From Lentibacillus cibarius (GTDB lineage: Bacteria; Bacillota; Bacilli; Bacillales; Amphibacillaceae): DNA of 64,000 nt. The stretch is from contig NZ_VCIA01000001.1 of assembly GCF_005887555.1 (NCBI RefSeq), positions 3,038,001 through 3,102,000 of the forward strand. Direction: 5' to 3'. Positions 26,094-35,134 of the stretch are shown here, in pieces; position 1 is the stretch's first letter; each line of letters begins with the position of its first letter. The translations under genes and the position numbers were made by a program. The notes beneath the pieces are model-generated. The model saw only the letters and a program-made list of their open reading frames with translations, was not told the origin of the DNA and made no database searches.

Positions 26094-26198
26094 GAACCAG
26101 AGGGACAGGCTCATTGGTCCATGTGCTTGTCATGAGAACCAAGGGGACAGTGAGAACCAAGGGGACAGGAACCTCGGTCCAGTTGCGCTTGTCACGGT
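26092..26198. repeat. Dispersed GGGACAG element, three partial copies in tandem
   Basis: GAGAACCAGAGGGACAGG (26092), GAGAACCAAGGGGACAG (26134) and GAGAACCAAGGGGACAGG (26152) are tandem copies; the first and third continue into TTGGTCCA/TCGGTCCA and a CTTGTCA motif. The block begins over the last two bases of panE and reaches the end of the convergent GNAT gene, so it may act as a transcription barrier between the two. Confidence 0.7.
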
Positions 26199-26200
26199 GG

Positions 26201-26677
26201 CTACAGTTCTTTTAAAAACCACGTGTCCATTGTATGATGTGTTGAACCATCCAGTGCAGTTTCCAGTCGTTGGAAGCCAAACTGAACGTATAAGCTGTTG
26301 GCTGCCTGGAGTATTTCCATGGTTTCAAGATAACAATGCGTATAATACTTCCTCGCAAAGTCTAGTGCTGTTTTCATTAATTCTTTTGACAGCCCCATAC
26401 CTTGAGCAGCAGGTGCGATATATAGCTTTTGCAGCTCGCAAACTCCCTTCTCTTCCGGGAATGGTGCAATGCCAACGCCGCCAACCACTTCATCTTGTTC
26501 ATTCACTGCAACCCAGTACTTTGCATAGGGTTGCTGCTTGTAAAATTGTGCCAGATTACGCAGCTGTGGATCAAAATAAGCCGTTCCCGGAATATCTAAA
26601 CCAACTGATTCCAGGGAGCGCTTAATAATTTGCTCCATAGGTTTATTATCCCTTTCTTCCATCTCCCGAATCTGCAT
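26201..26677 (-). CDS. GNAT family N-acetyltransferase
   Basis: This 158-residue single-domain GNAT has the acetyl-CoA-binding motif 'LYIAPAAQGMGLSKELMK' (about 88-105) and the preceding beta-strand 'GGVGIAPFPEEKGVCELQ'. The substrate is unknown. It lies between two dispersed GGGACAG palindromes and 124 bases downstream of the SEC-C protein gene on the same strand. Confidence 0.85.
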   Translation of the reverse strand: MQIREMEERDNKPMEQIIKRSLESVGLDIPGTAYFDPQLRNLAQFYKQQPYAKYWVAVNEQDEVVGGVGIAPFPEEKGVCELQKLYIAPAAQGMGLSKELMKTALDFARKYYTHCYLETMEILQAANSLYVQFGFQRLETALDGSTHHTMDTWFLKEL

Positions 26678-26698
26678 TCATACTACCTCCCATTCATT

Positions 26699-26762
26699 GG
26701 ACCAGAGGGACAGGAAAACTGGTCCATTATGTATTGGCCCGCGGTTCCTGTCCCTCTGGACC
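26699..26762. repeat. Dispersed GGGACAG palindrome
   Basis: GGACCAGAGGGACAGGAA at 26699-26716 pairs with TTCCTGTCCCTCTGGACC at 26745-26762 (17 of 18 positions). The interior carries CTGGTCCA and TATTGG, shared with the copy at 28169-28238. It lies between the GNAT and the SEC-C protein genes. Confidence 0.85.
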
Positions 26763-26801
26763 ACCCCATTCAATGGACCACCTGCCCCTTTGGACCACTT
26801 T

Positions 26802-28019
26802 CTATCTCCCGCAGCACTTCTTATACTTTTTGCCGCTTCCGCATGGACATGGATCATTCCGGCCGACTTTCTTTCTGGATTGGAAATCAACGACATTGTC
26901 TGTATGACCGGGGGATGAGCGCCAATTTCCTTTTTCCAGCTGATGTACTTCCTTTGCGGTAAATCCTTTTAAAAACCATTGTCTGGTGTTGTTGGACAGG
27001 TTGATGAGATGGTCCATAAATAACTTTACATCATCTATTCCTTTCATCTCGAATTGCTGTTGAAGTAAGTGCAGGATATCATTTGGTGATTCTCCAAGTT
27101 TAACGCCATGTGCACATTGATCAACAGTCATCTCTGCCTCTTCGCGTGAAACCTTATAATGCTGGGTAATAAATTTTTCGAATTGCTTAAAACTGTTGTT
27201 TTGTTCCATGTAGTCCGGCACACCAGCGGCAATTAGTTCTGACTTTGAGAACGGATAATAAGGAATCCCCGGTCGCTTATTCTGTTCGTTCAGTATGTGT
27301 TCCGGATTAAAAGCGTCGATATGGGAAAACCCATTCCAATCAGATCTGATTTCTTCATAGTAGTCTTCCGCTTCGTTTATAACCTTGAAAAAATCAAGTG
27401 AATCTCCCATTTCAAAGGCTGAATATTTTTTTACCATTTCAATTAACTTTGAATTAGAAAGTACGCCATAGTAGTACAAAAGCCCATGCGTCAGCTTAAT
27501 CCACTCTGTATTCCTATCAATGGTTGTCTTTATATTTGAATGGTCAATGGATTGAAAAGCTGCCATAAGCTCGTCCGGAATGACCGCAACTTTTTCTCCA
27601 TTATAACTTCCTGTAAAAACAAGACCATGGTTGCCAAGTTTTTTTAGTGTTTCAAGCGGTAGGTGTTCTGCGTTGACGGATCCGCCTTGGTTAGCAATCT
27701 TTTCGATGATACTGAATCTCTCTGTATCTATCGTTAAACATATTTTTTCGAACCTTGATGGGATTACCTGTTGTAAGAGCTGGATCAATTGCTCTTTCTT
27801 CAAACTGCTTGCGTTTTTAATGTCCAGTTTTTGACGTATGCTGGTGAGCTCATCCTTCGTCAATCTGGACAACGCGGCATTCAGGCTAATTGGAACCTGG
27901 ATGTCACGCCAAATACGTTTCCATTCTTTGTTTTCCATATCAGCTCGGGCTTTCTTAGCGCCGTCCAGCGCACTCATCAGATTCTCTTGTAGTTCTTTAT
28001 TATCAGTCCGATTACTCAT
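26802..28019 (-). CDS. SEC-C zinc-binding motif protein of unknown function
   Basis: This protein of about 405 residues ends with a SEC-C metal-binding motif ('[17 protein letters not shown]'), the zinc-binding tail first known from SecA. The rest is mainly helical and contains an N-terminal SAP/Rho-N-like stretch ('[20 protein letters not shown]', about 45-65) that might bind nucleic acid. I choose the ATG at 28019, 9 bases after GGAG; three earlier in-frame starts overlap or precede that site. SEC-C proteins of this size are common in Bacillus but uncharacterised. The gene is bracketed by two copies of the GGGACAG palindrome. Confidence 0.8.
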   Translation of the reverse strand: MSNRTDNKELQENLMSALDGAKKARADMENKEWKRIWRDIQVPISLNAALSRLTKDELTSIRQKLDIKNASSLKKEQLIQLLQQVIPSRFEKICLTIDTERFSIIEKIANQGGSVNAEHLPLETLKKLGNHGLVFTGSYNGEKVAVIPDELMAAFQSIDHSNIKTTIDRNTEWIKLTHGLLYYYGVLSNSKLIEMVKKYSAFEMGDSLDFFKVINEAEDYYEEIRSDWNGFSHIDAFNPEHILNEQNKRPGIPYYPFSKSELIAAGVPDYMEQNNSFKQFEKFITQHYKVSREEAEMTVDQCAHGVKLGESPNDILHLLQQQFEMKGIDDVKLFMDHLINLSNNTRQWFLKGFTAKEVHQLEKGNWRSSPGHTDNVVDFQSRKKVGRNDPCPCGSGKKYKKCCGR

Positions 28020-28168
28020 ATTCATCATCTCCAAACTATCCAGCTGCCTGGTGTTTGTAACCATTCGGAATTGCTCCGGTGCCTAGTACTAATATACTTG
28101 TTAATCTTTGTTTTCGTCCAGTCCCGGGCGCTGCTTTACATTCGGCCTGTGCCGCGCGACTTTCCTCA

Positions 28169-28238
28169 GACCAGAGGGACAGGAAACCTGGTCCACCATA
28201 TATTGGAAAATGGCCCATGGTTCCTGTCCCTCTGGTTC
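28169..28238. repeat. Dispersed GGGACAG palindrome
   Basis: GACCAGAGGGACAGGAA at 28169-28185 pairs with TTCCTGTCCCTCTGGTTC at 28221-28238. The interior CCTGGTCCA and TATATTGG match the copy at 26.7 kb; this copy has a few extra central bases (AAAATGG). It lies in the gap between panC and the SEC-C protein gene. Confidence 0.85.
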
Positions 28239-28255
28239 CCTCATACCATTTCTGC

Positions 28256-29128
28256 CTAGTCATACCGTGCAACAATCTCTCCATTTTGATCAAGCAGCAG
28301 GTTGTCTATTAGTCTGGCCTTGTCAAAGTAAACGGCGGCAGCAAGAATGACCTGCTGATTAATCGTTGTCACAGGTTTTAGGGACGGGTAACTGAGCAGT
28401 TCCACATAATCGATTGTTCCTGATAGGTTCTGTTGCATGATTTCTGTTACTGCACGAACAACCTGGTCTGGGTGTTGTTCGCCGTGATGGATGAGCTGTT
28501 GTCCATGCTGCAATCCTTTATAAAGCCAAATGGCCTCGTTTCGCTCCTGGTCGGTCAGATTAACATTGCGGCTGCTTTTCGCCAATCCGTCTGCTTCCCG
28601 AACTGTTGACAATCCAACTAATTCAATGGGAAAATTTAAATCCTCAATTAAGGCATCCACAACGGCTAGTTGCTGGGCATCTTTTAAGCCGAAATATACT
28701 TTGTGCGGACTGACGATATGGAATAGTTTCGTTAATACGGTAAGTACACCTTCAAAATGACCGGGGCGGGAGCGGCCGCATAAGACGTCGGTCCGATCGG
28801 TGATTCCTAGTTGAATGAGTGTTGGCTTAGGATACATTTCAGCGGCGGCTGGGATGAACAACACGTCAACGCCTGCTTCCTCTGCCTGACGTGCATCCGC
28901 CTGTTCATCTCTTGGATACCTTTCATAATCTTCATTGGGGCCGAACTGTAATGGATTAACAAAGATACTGGCCACGACGATATCATTTTCCTTACTCGCT
29001 TCCCGCATCAGACTTAGATGTCCTTCATGCAGATACCCCATGGTAGGTACGAAACCAATCTGCTTCTTTTGCAACCTGTAATCGCTCATTAATTGTTTCA
29101 TATCCGGAATCGAACGGATGACCTTCAT
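28256..29128 (-). CDS. panC: Pantothenate synthetase
   Basis: This enzyme joins pantoate and beta-alanine at the expense of ATP to make pantothenate. The 290-residue product has the HIGH-type motif in 'PTMGYLHEGHLSLM', 'GRSRPGHFEGVLTVL', 'FGLKDAQQL' and the KMSKS-like 'KSSRNVNL'. The ATG at 29128 has GAGGAGA 6-7 bases upstream and lies 11 bases after the panB stop. It forms a panBC operon; panD is not visible, so beta-alanine may come from another source, for instance polyamine breakdown encoded further right. Confidence 0.93.
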   Translation of the reverse strand: MKVIRSIPDMKQLMSDYRLQKKQIGFVPTMGYLHEGHLSLMREASKENDIVVASIFVNPLQFGPNEDYERYPRDEQADARQAEEAGVDVLFIPAAAEMYPKPTLIQLGITDRTDVLCGRSRPGHFEGVLTVLTKLFHIVSPHKVYFGLKDAQQLAVVDALIEDLNFPIELVGLSTVREADGLAKSSRNVNLTDQERNEAIWLYKGLQHGQQLIHHGEQHPDQVVRAVTEIMQQNLSGTIDYVELLSYPSLKPVTTINQQVILAAAVYFDKARLIDNLLLDQNGEIVARYD

Positions 29129-29139
29129 GTTATCTCTCC

Positions 29140-29970
29140 TCACTCAGTGTCAGGTAATGAATCATGGCTCTTAGCCAAAAAGGAATGGGCGTCAGTAGGA
29201 AACTTTTCCTGTTTTACATCCGACATGTACGCTTTCAACGCTTCTGTCCCATGATCATTAAAATCCGCATAAGACTTCACGAATTTTGGTAGACGGTCGA
29301 CACCGTATTTTAGAATATCGTGATAGACAAGCACTTGGCCGTCACAATCCACACCCGCCCCAATTCCGATGGTAGGGATGCTGATAGATTGACTCACCAT
29401 TGCTGCAAGTTGTTTCGGAACGCATTCTAAAACAAGCGCAGCAGCTCCATGCTCGGCCACTTTTTTAGCGTCATCGAGCAGCTTTTGTCCAGCGTCTTTA
29501 TCTTTTCCCTGTACTTTAAACCCGCCCAGCACATTGACGGACTGGGGTGTTAATCCTATATGTGCAATAACCGGGATTCCCGCTTCTGTTAAGCGCCGGA
29601 TGAGAATAAGGATGTCGTCGGATGCGCCCTCAACTTTCAAACTTTGCGCGTTCGTTTCCTGAAAAAGCTTTTTCGCATTCCTTAATGAGTCCTCAAGTGA
29701 GATATGATAAGACATGAAAGGCATGTCCACCGCAGTGAATGTATTCGGTGCGCCGCGTTTGACTGCCTTTGCGTGGTGGATCATATCTTCCAGCTGGACT
29801 TCAACAGTAGACTCATAACCGAGCACCACCATTCCCAGCGAGTCACCAACGAGAATCATATCCATTCCGGCTTGCTCCGCCTGTTTGGCAGAAGGGTAAT
29901 CATATGCTGTAACCATCGAAATCTTTTCCTTGTTTGCTTTCATATGTTTCAAATCTAGTATACTGAGCAT
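29140..29970 (-). CDS. panB: 3-methyl-2-oxobutanoate hydroxymethyltransferase
   Basis: This enzyme transfers a hydroxymethyl group from methylene-tetrahydrofolate to 2-oxoisovalerate, giving ketopantoate. The 276-residue TIM barrel shows '[17 protein letters not shown]', '[14 protein letters not shown]' (metal-binding Asp) and '[19 protein letters not shown]', all standard PanB motifs. It is the first gene of the panBC operon on the minus strand. The panB product is the substrate of panE, encoded 3 kb away on the opposite strand. Confidence 0.94.
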   Translation of the reverse strand: MLSILDLKHMKANKEKISMVTAYDYPSAKQAEQAGMDMILVGDSLGMVVLGYESTVEVQLEDMIHHAKAVKRGAPNTFTAVDMPFMSYHISLEDSLRNAKKLFQETNAQSLKVEGASDDILILIRRLTEAGIPVIAHIGLTPQSVNVLGGFKVQGKDKDAGQKLLDDAKKVAEHGAAALVLECVPKQLAAMVSQSISIPTIGIGAGVDCDGQVLVYHDILKYGVDRLPKFVKSYADFNDHGTEALKAYMSDVKQEKFPTDAHSFLAKSHDSLPDTE

Positions 29971-30109
29971 TAAAATCCCTCTCCGTTTATATGATTCAGA
30001 ACTATTTGATATTGATTATTATACAAAAAAGGGGGGCAAATGTATATAGGAAAAAGCGATGCAGTAACAGTCCTTGAGTCGAAGCGCTAGTTAAACAATT
30101 AGAAAAAGT

Positions 30110-30124
30110 ATGTTATTATAACAT
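30110..30124. promoter_or_regulatory. 15-bp palindrome, candidate operator
   Basis: ATGTTATTATAACAT is a perfect 7-1-7 palindrome 54 bases upstream of the betaine-binding lipoprotein gene, in a region that could hold its -10 box. It is a plausible repressor site, perhaps for osmotic or choline control as with GbsR, but no regulator gene is adjacent. Confidence 0.45.
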
Positions 30125-30177
30125 GTGAAGTGTGCTTCAAACATGGGGGTGTAACCTCTATTTAATGCACTTACAAA

Positions 30178-31101
30178 ATGAAGAAAGTGGGAGTAATTAT
30201 TAGTTCTGCAAGTCTTGCAAGAAAATTAGTTTGGTTAAGCGTGACCCTTATGCTAGTGTTATCGGCTTGCGATGGGGATCAGAAGCAGGAAAGCAAAAGC
30301 AATCAGGAAAGTCAAAATGAAGACGAGCAAAAAACAATTTCCATCGGGTTAGACCCTTATGATTATGCAACGGTTCCGGCATATCTTTCTAAGGAGATTT
30401 TGGAACAAGTTGGGTATGAAGTGGAGATTGAGGAGGGGCAAGTTGGCATATTGTATGAAGCATTGTCCAACGAGGGTATTGATGCATTTATTGATATCTG
30501 GTCGCCCAATCTGCACAGCTCCTATTTAAAGAAATATAAAAATGATTTCGAAGTAGCGGGTACACTTTACTCTGAGATGCCGCTTGGCGTAGCTGTCCCA
30601 ACCTATATGGAAGATGTGAATGCTATTCCGGATTTGAAAAAGTATCAGGACAAATTTGATGGGCAGGTATATGCCATCGATCCGGGAAGCGGGATGGCAC
30701 AAACGACCAAGAAGATGGTAGAAGCCTACAACATGCAGGATTTTGAGATTAAAAACAGCAGTACTGCCGCGATGCTTGCTCAAGCCGAAAGTACTATGGC
30801 TGATAAAGGTGGCGTTGTTTTTAACGCCTGGCGTCCGCACCCGATGTTTACTAGATTGGATATCAAATTTCTGGATGATCCTAAAAATGTTTGGAAATTG
30901 GATGATGTTCAAATTGGCGTTACAGACGACTTAAAAGAACAGTCACCTACAGCTTATACACTGTTTTCCAATATGAAGCTGACGCTGGATATGGTTGAAA
31001 AATGGCAAATCGGCCTTTCAGAAGAAAAAGAACCGGAAGAATTAGCTAAAGCCTGGGTGAAGAACCATCAGGATAAGGTGGATAAATGGCTAGAGAAATA
31101 G
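30178..31101 (+). CDS. Glycine betaine/proline betaine-binding lipoprotein (OpuAC-like)
   Basis: This 307-residue extracellular binding lipoprotein has a signal peptide ending in lipobox L-S-A-C (Cys at about 31), then a Gln/Ser/Glu-rich linker and an OpuAC-type domain ('ISIGLDPYDYATVPAYLSKEIL', 'DAFIDIWSPNLHSSYLKKY', 'VVFNAWRPHPMFTR'). Trp residues in these blocks usually form the aromatic box for quaternary amines. No ATPase or permease is beside it, so it is a solo binding protein that must feed a transporter encoded elsewhere. The ATG at 30178 has no obvious ribosome site, which makes the exact start uncertain. Confidence 0.85.
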   Translation: MKKVGVIISSASLARKLVWLSVTLMLVLSACDGDQKQESKSNQESQNEDEQKTISIGLDPYDYATVPAYLSKEILEQVGYEVEIEEGQVGILYEALSNEGIDAFIDIWSPNLHSSYLKKYKNDFEVAGTLYSEMPLGVAVPTYMEDVNAIPDLKKYQDKFDGQVYAIDPGSGMAQTTKKMVEAYNMQDFEIKNSSTAAMLAQAESTMADKGGVVFNAWRPHPMFTRLDIKFLDDPKNVWKLDDVQIGVTDDLKEQSPTAYTLFSNMKLTLDMVEKWQIGLSEEKEPEELAKAWVKNHQDKVDKWLEK

Positions 31102-31105
31102 TGAT

Positions 31106-31144
31106 GCAGCAGCCGCGTCCAAGTTAGAGGATAGCGGCTGCTGT
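31106..31144 (+). terminator. Terminator of the betaine-binding protein gene
   Basis: GCAGCAGCCGC at 31106-31116 pairs with GCGGCTGCTG at 31134-31143; TTATTAA follows. It lies directly after the stop codon. Confidence 0.7.
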
Positions 31145-31327
31145 TATTAACGGTGGGTGATTTGGCTATTTCGTTGTAACGACGATCTATAATACGTTAG
31201 TAATTGACACTACACTGCAATTAATTCAATAATTAAAAATTGTCTGATGAAGTGAGTAGTGGTAACATTAAAAATAACAATCACCGTTTCGACGTAATGT
31301 AGGGAAAACATAGGGAGGTAGGGCTTT

Positions 31328-32404
31328 ATGAAAGCATTATATTTATCTGGTACAGCATTTGATATTGGAAAACAACATGGAACACAAGCCAAGGAAGAGG
31401 TTCACCACAGCTTGGATTCTTATGAAAGGTTGTTTTGGTATGAAGCAAATATGAAATGGAAGCATGCGATTGAATTAGGAAAGTTGCATCTTGATTACAT
31501 CGAAAAGACAAATATTGCTCTTTTGGATGAAATGGAAGGGATTGCAAAAGGAGCTTCCGTCAGTTTTCATGATATTTTAGCTTTAAATGCCAGAAGTGAA
31601 ATAGCTTTAACCAATAATAAAAGTGACGGCTGTACAAGTGTGGCATTAATGCCTACGATAGCAGAAAGTGCATTTTTAGGACAGACTTGGGATTGGCGAG
31701 CATCTCAATCAAAAAGCTTGATCTTCACTAATATTAAGCAAAATGATGCACCTGAGATCAATATGGTGACTGAAGGTGGGATCATTGGGAAAATTGGCTT
31801 AAACGCTTACGGATTAGGGGTTTGTTTGAATGCGTTACGTGCCAATATGAAGTCGAATAAATTGCCGGTTCATTTAGGCTTAAGAGAGATTCTTAATTCA
31901 ATAGATCTGAATGAGGCACTTGAAAAAATAAGGGATCAAAAAATAGCTTCTTCTGCAAATTTCTTAATTGCTCAATGCGATAAATCGGGCGCAAAGGCAA
32001 CCAATGTCGAAATATCCCCTGTTGGAGAAGACAGAAAAACAACGCGAGATAACTTTTTATATCACACGAATCACTTTTGTTCAGCAAGACTTGTCGATCA
32101 AATAGGAAAAGAAAAACTGAATACAACAGAAAATACATTTTACAGAGCTAGTAGGATTAAAAAGCTGATAAATAATACAATTAATGATAAAAAGATTATT
32201 ACTACAGATATAATTAGACAATGGTTTTCTGATCATGAACATTATCCGAATTCGATTTGCAGGCATATGGAAGAGGATTCATCAGAATATACAAGTACGG
32301 TTACAGCCTTTTCTATCATTATGGATTTGAACAAACATAACTTGTATCTCATGGAAGGGCAGGCTTGCAATCCTAGCGAAATAGCTAATTTCCATTTTAA
32401 TTGA
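31328..32404 (+). CDS. C45 family autoproteolytic acyltransferase/hydrolase (copy 1)
   Basis: This Ntn-hydrolase-fold protein of 358 residues is related to isopenicillin-N acyltransferase and to the insect Tan hydrolase, which cleaves beta-alanyl amines. The expected nucleophile is C102 in 'SDGCTSVA', exposed by self-cleavage after Gly101. Other landmarks are the N-terminal 'FDIGKQHGTQ' and 'FLGQTWDW'. GGGAGG precedes the ATG. It is clearly homologous to the copy at 45326-46435 over its full length. Its neighbours here are N-acyl amino acid enzymes, which supports an amide substrate. It converges on the racemase gene with a shared terminator. Confidence 0.85.
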   Translation: MKALYLSGTAFDIGKQHGTQAKEEVHHSLDSYERLFWYEANMKWKHAIELGKLHLDYIEKTNIALLDEMEGIAKGASVSFHDILALNARSEIALTNNKSDGCTSVALMPTIAESAFLGQTWDWRASQSKSLIFTNIKQNDAPEINMVTEGGIIGKIGLNAYGLGVCLNALRANMKSNKLPVHLGLREILNSIDLNEALEKIRDQKIASSANFLIAQCDKSGAKATNVEISPVGEDRKTTRDNFLYHTNHFCSARLVDQIGKEKLNTTENTFYRASRIKKLINNTINDKKIITTDIIRQWFSDHEHYPNSICRHMEEDSSEYTSTVTAFSIIMDLNKHNLYLMEGQACNPSEIANFHFN

Positions 32405-32411
32405 GTAAAAA

Positions 32412-32441
32412 AGGGGCCCTGGACGTATAACCAGAGCCTCT
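32412..32441. terminator. Bidirectional terminator between convergent genes
   Basis: AGGGGCCCTGG at 32412-32422 pairs with CCAGAGCCTCT at 32431-32441 with two G-U pairs. A-rich sequence precedes it and T-rich sequence follows it, so it can serve both the C45 gene and the racemase gene. Confidence 0.75.
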
Positions 32442-32446
32442 TCGTT

Positions 32447-33553
32447 TCAGTTAAATTTTTTACTTTCCGTTGTATTACGCAATACTTCATCCAAATTCAC
32501 ATCAAAGCCAATTCCCGGTTTATCCGGCACCGTAAGTAGTCCATTCTCCACAACCACTTCCGGATCTATAATATCTTTATGCCAATATCTAGCGGACGAT
32601 GCCGTATCACCTGGCAGGGTGAAGTTGGCTAGAGAGGTGATTGCAATATTATGTGCCCGTCCCACACCTGATTCCAGCATTCCACCACACCACATAGGGA
32701 TATTTTCTTGTTTACATAGGTCATGGATTTTTTTAGCTTCGGTTAAGCCACCAACCCTGCCGACTTTTAAATTAATAATTTTTCCACTGCCGATTTCAAC
32801 CGCTTTTCTGGCATCTTCATAAGAGTGGATACTTTCATCGAGACAAATCGGTGTTTCCATTTCTTTTTGCAACTTTGCGTGATCGATCAGGTCACCGGCT
32901 GTTAGCGGCTGTTCAATCATCATTAGATTAAATCTATCCATTTCTTTCAATGTCGGAATATCATCTAAGGTATAGGCTGAATTTGCATCTACCATTAATG
33001 GGATATCCGGGAATTGTTTCCTAACCTCTGCAAGAACATTTACATCTTTTCCTGGTTTAATCTTAATTTTAATTCTTTTATATCCTTCTTCTGTTTTTTG
33101 TTTAATATTGTTTAGCAAGGTATGAATATCTTCTTCAATTCCCAGACTTACCCCGACTTCAATAGTTGACTTAACGCCGCCCAAAGCTTCGGCTAAGGTC
33201 ATATCTTTTGATTTAGCATATAAGTCCCAAACTGCAGCTTCTAATGCTGATTTGGCCAAGTGATTGCGCTTGTATGCTTTAAACCTGTCTTGTAGTTCGT
33301 CTGGATGCTCAATTTTAGTCTTTAAAACAGCAGGTATAAGGAATTTTTCAAGCATCATCCAGCTTGCGTCTGTAAACTCCTCAATGTATAAAGGGCGTTC
33401 TGTTGTTACGCATTCACCCCAGCCAGACAAATCATTTTCATTTTTTACTTCCACCAGTATAAATTTTCGGTTTTGTTCCGTTCCGAAGCTAGTGGTAAAT
33501 GGATTTCTCATTTTCATGGTTATTTTATATAAGTTGATTTCTTTAATATACAC
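32447..33553 (-). CDS. N-succinylamino acid racemase / o-succinylbenzoate synthase family enzyme
   Basis: This 368-residue enolase-superfamily enzyme carries the complete NSAR/OSBS active site at canonical positions: K162-x-K164 in 'IKIKIKPG', D189, E214, D239 and K263, as well as the diagnostic 'MWCGGMLESGVGRAHN'. Proteins of this family racemise N-succinyl or N-acyl amino acids, and some make o-succinylbenzoate for menaquinone. No men genes are nearby, whereas an M20 amidohydrolase and a transporter are, so racemisation of N-acyl amino acids is the likelier role. It is 16 bases behind the YfcC-type transporter gene in a two-gene operon. Confidence 0.88.
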   Translation of the reverse strand: MYIKEINLYKITMKMRNPFTTSFGTEQNRKFILVEVKNENDLSGWGECVTTERPLYIEEFTDASWMMLEKFLIPAVLKTKIEHPDELQDRFKAYKRNHLAKSALEAAVWDLYAKSKDMTLAEALGGVKSTIEVGVSLGIEEDIHTLLNNIKQKTEEGYKRIKIKIKPGKDVNVLAEVRKQFPDIPLMVDANSAYTLDDIPTLKEMDRFNLMMIEQPLTAGDLIDHAKLQKEMETPICLDESIHSYEDARKAVEIGSGKIINLKVGRVGGLTEAKKIHDLCKQENIPMWCGGMLESGVGRAHNIAITSLANFTLPGDTASSARYWHKDIIDPEVVVENGLLTVPDKPGIGFDVNLDEVLRNTTESKKFN

Positions 33554-33569
33554 GTTTAACTATCTCCTT

Positions 33570-35015
33570 TTACATTGGTCCCCAATTAATTAACACGGCA
33601 ATTGATAAGTAAATCATGCCAATGACATACCAAATTAATGCTAGTGGAATTGCGAATTTGATCCATTTTGTCCAAGGGATTCCTGCAATTGCCAAGTTCG
33701 CCATCAAAACTCCCGATAGAGGTGTAATCATGTTTGTGAATCCGTCCCCCATTGAGTATGCTTGAACCGCAACTTGACGCGGAATTTCCATGATATCAGC
33801 AAGAGGTGTCATAATTGGCATCACAATTGCGGCCTGTCCACTTCCTGAAGAAACGATCAGATTGAATATTCCATTCCCTATAAAGAGTGCGATTGCACCG
33901 GCTACACTTGAAAAGGACCCCATTGCAACAGACATGCCTTGGACTATTGTATCCAATACCATGCTGTTTTCCAGGATGACAACAATGGATCTTGCCATAC
34001 CAATGATTAAAGCTCCATAGACAACCCCCTTACAACCATTCATGAATTCTGAAACCATCGTATTGGATCCCATCCTAGTTACAATTGCTGTCACTATAGC
34101 GATGGCAATGAAAACACCGGCCATTTCATTGATGGACCAACCCAGCTGGAAAACACCGAAGACGTAAGTGCCAATGCCAAGCCCTAGGATGACCAGTACT
34201 AGTTTCTGCGTGTTTGTTAATACTGACGATACTTCGTCCATATTCTTCTCTTCAAGCTTTGGAAATCTATTTTCTTTAAGAATACTATTCTCAGGGTTTT
34301 TCTTCACTTTGTTAGAGTACCAAGTAATATACAAGATGGAAGAAGTTAATATCGTTAAATAGATAAGAATACGGTATCCTAGTCCTGAGAATAAAGGAAG
34401 TTCAGCAATTTGCTGAGCAAAACCAGTTGTTAATGGATCTAAAAAGCCAATTGAGAATCCGGAATAGGCACCAAGATAAATGATTGCGACTCCAACAATA
34501 GCATCCATTTTCATTGCTCTAGCAAGAACAATGCCAATTGGAATAAAGGCAATAACAGCGTTGACGACAATACCGAGACCGCCAAAAATGGAAAATACGA
34601 TTGCTACCATTGTTATAAGAAGCCACTCTTTATTCTTCGTTTTATTTATTGTTTTCATAATCATTGTGTCAATTGCACCAGTACTTTCAATAACGGAGAA
34701 AGCACCGCCAATAATCAATACCAAAAATATTATGCTTGCTCCCCCGATTAATCCTTCCTGAATGGATCTAAATACCTCGATGACACTGGCTGGCTGTTGT
34801 TCAATCTGTTCAAAACTGCCTGGAATGACGACAGAGGTACCATTTTCGGATGTCTCTCGATCAAACGATCCTGCTGGAATGATGTACGTTGCAATTGCGG
34901 CAAGAAGCAATATGACGAACAAAATAACATAGGCATCAGGCAGTTCGAATTTTTTCTTTTTCTTTGGATTTTCGTTTACTTCCATATTTGAATCCTGCAA
35001 TGGTTCATTACCCAT
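33570..35015 (-). CDS. YfcC family transporter
   Basis: This membrane protein of about 481 residues has some 12 hydrophobic segments and the YfcC-family features 'AIATYIIPAGSFDRE', 'GGAFSVIESTGAID' and 'SSGSGQAAIVMPIMTPLADI'. The family belongs to the DcuC/arginine-ornithine antiporter-like group and often sits beside amidohydrolase genes. The ATG at 35015 is 6 bases from GGGAGGG; the upstream ATG at 35030 overlaps that site. The Lys-rich cytoplasmic N terminus (about 15-25) is normal. It probably imports the acylated amino acid or peptide-like substrate of the racemase and M20 enzyme. Confidence 0.85.
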   Translation of the reverse strand: MGNEPLQDSNMEVNENPKKKKKFELPDAYVILFVILLLAAIATYIIPAGSFDRETSENGTSVVIPGSFEQIEQQPASVIEVFRSIQEGLIGGASIIFLVLIIGGAFSVIESTGAIDTMIMKTINKTKNKEWLLITMVAIVFSIFGGLGIVVNAVIAFIPIGIVLARAMKMDAIVGVAIIYLGAYSGFSIGFLDPLTTGFAQQIAELPLFSGLGYRILIYLTILTSSILYITWYSNKVKKNPENSILKENRFPKLEEKNMDEVSSVLTNTQKLVLVILGLGIGTYVFGVFQLGWSINEMAGVFIAIAIVTAIVTRMGSNTMVSEFMNGCKGVVYGALIIGMARSIVVILENSMVLDTIVQGMSVAMGSFSSVAGAIALFIGNGIFNLIVSSGSGQAAIVMPIMTPLADIMEIPRQVAVQAYSMGDGFTNMITPLSGVLMANLAIAGIPWTKWIKFAIPLALIWYVIGMIYLSIAVLINWGPM

Positions 35016-35134
35016 TTGTTTCCCTCCCATAGAAAATTATTTTTGAAAATTAAAAGTTGAAACAAATTATAATATAGTTTATACTTCAAATCAAGATAGA
35101 ATAATGTAAAAACTTCAAAAAGTGGTGAAATGAT

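Noticed and set aside
31150..31180. TTGGCTATTTCGTTGTA upstream of the first C45 gene as a sigma-54 promoter
   Set aside because: The -12 element has GT instead of the near-invariant GC, unlike the two strong sites at 41044 and 45130.
32447..33553. menC for menaquinone synthesis
   Set aside because: The family includes OSBS, but no men genes are near and the transporter/M20 context fits N-acyl amino acid racemisation better; the alternative is kept open in the annotation.
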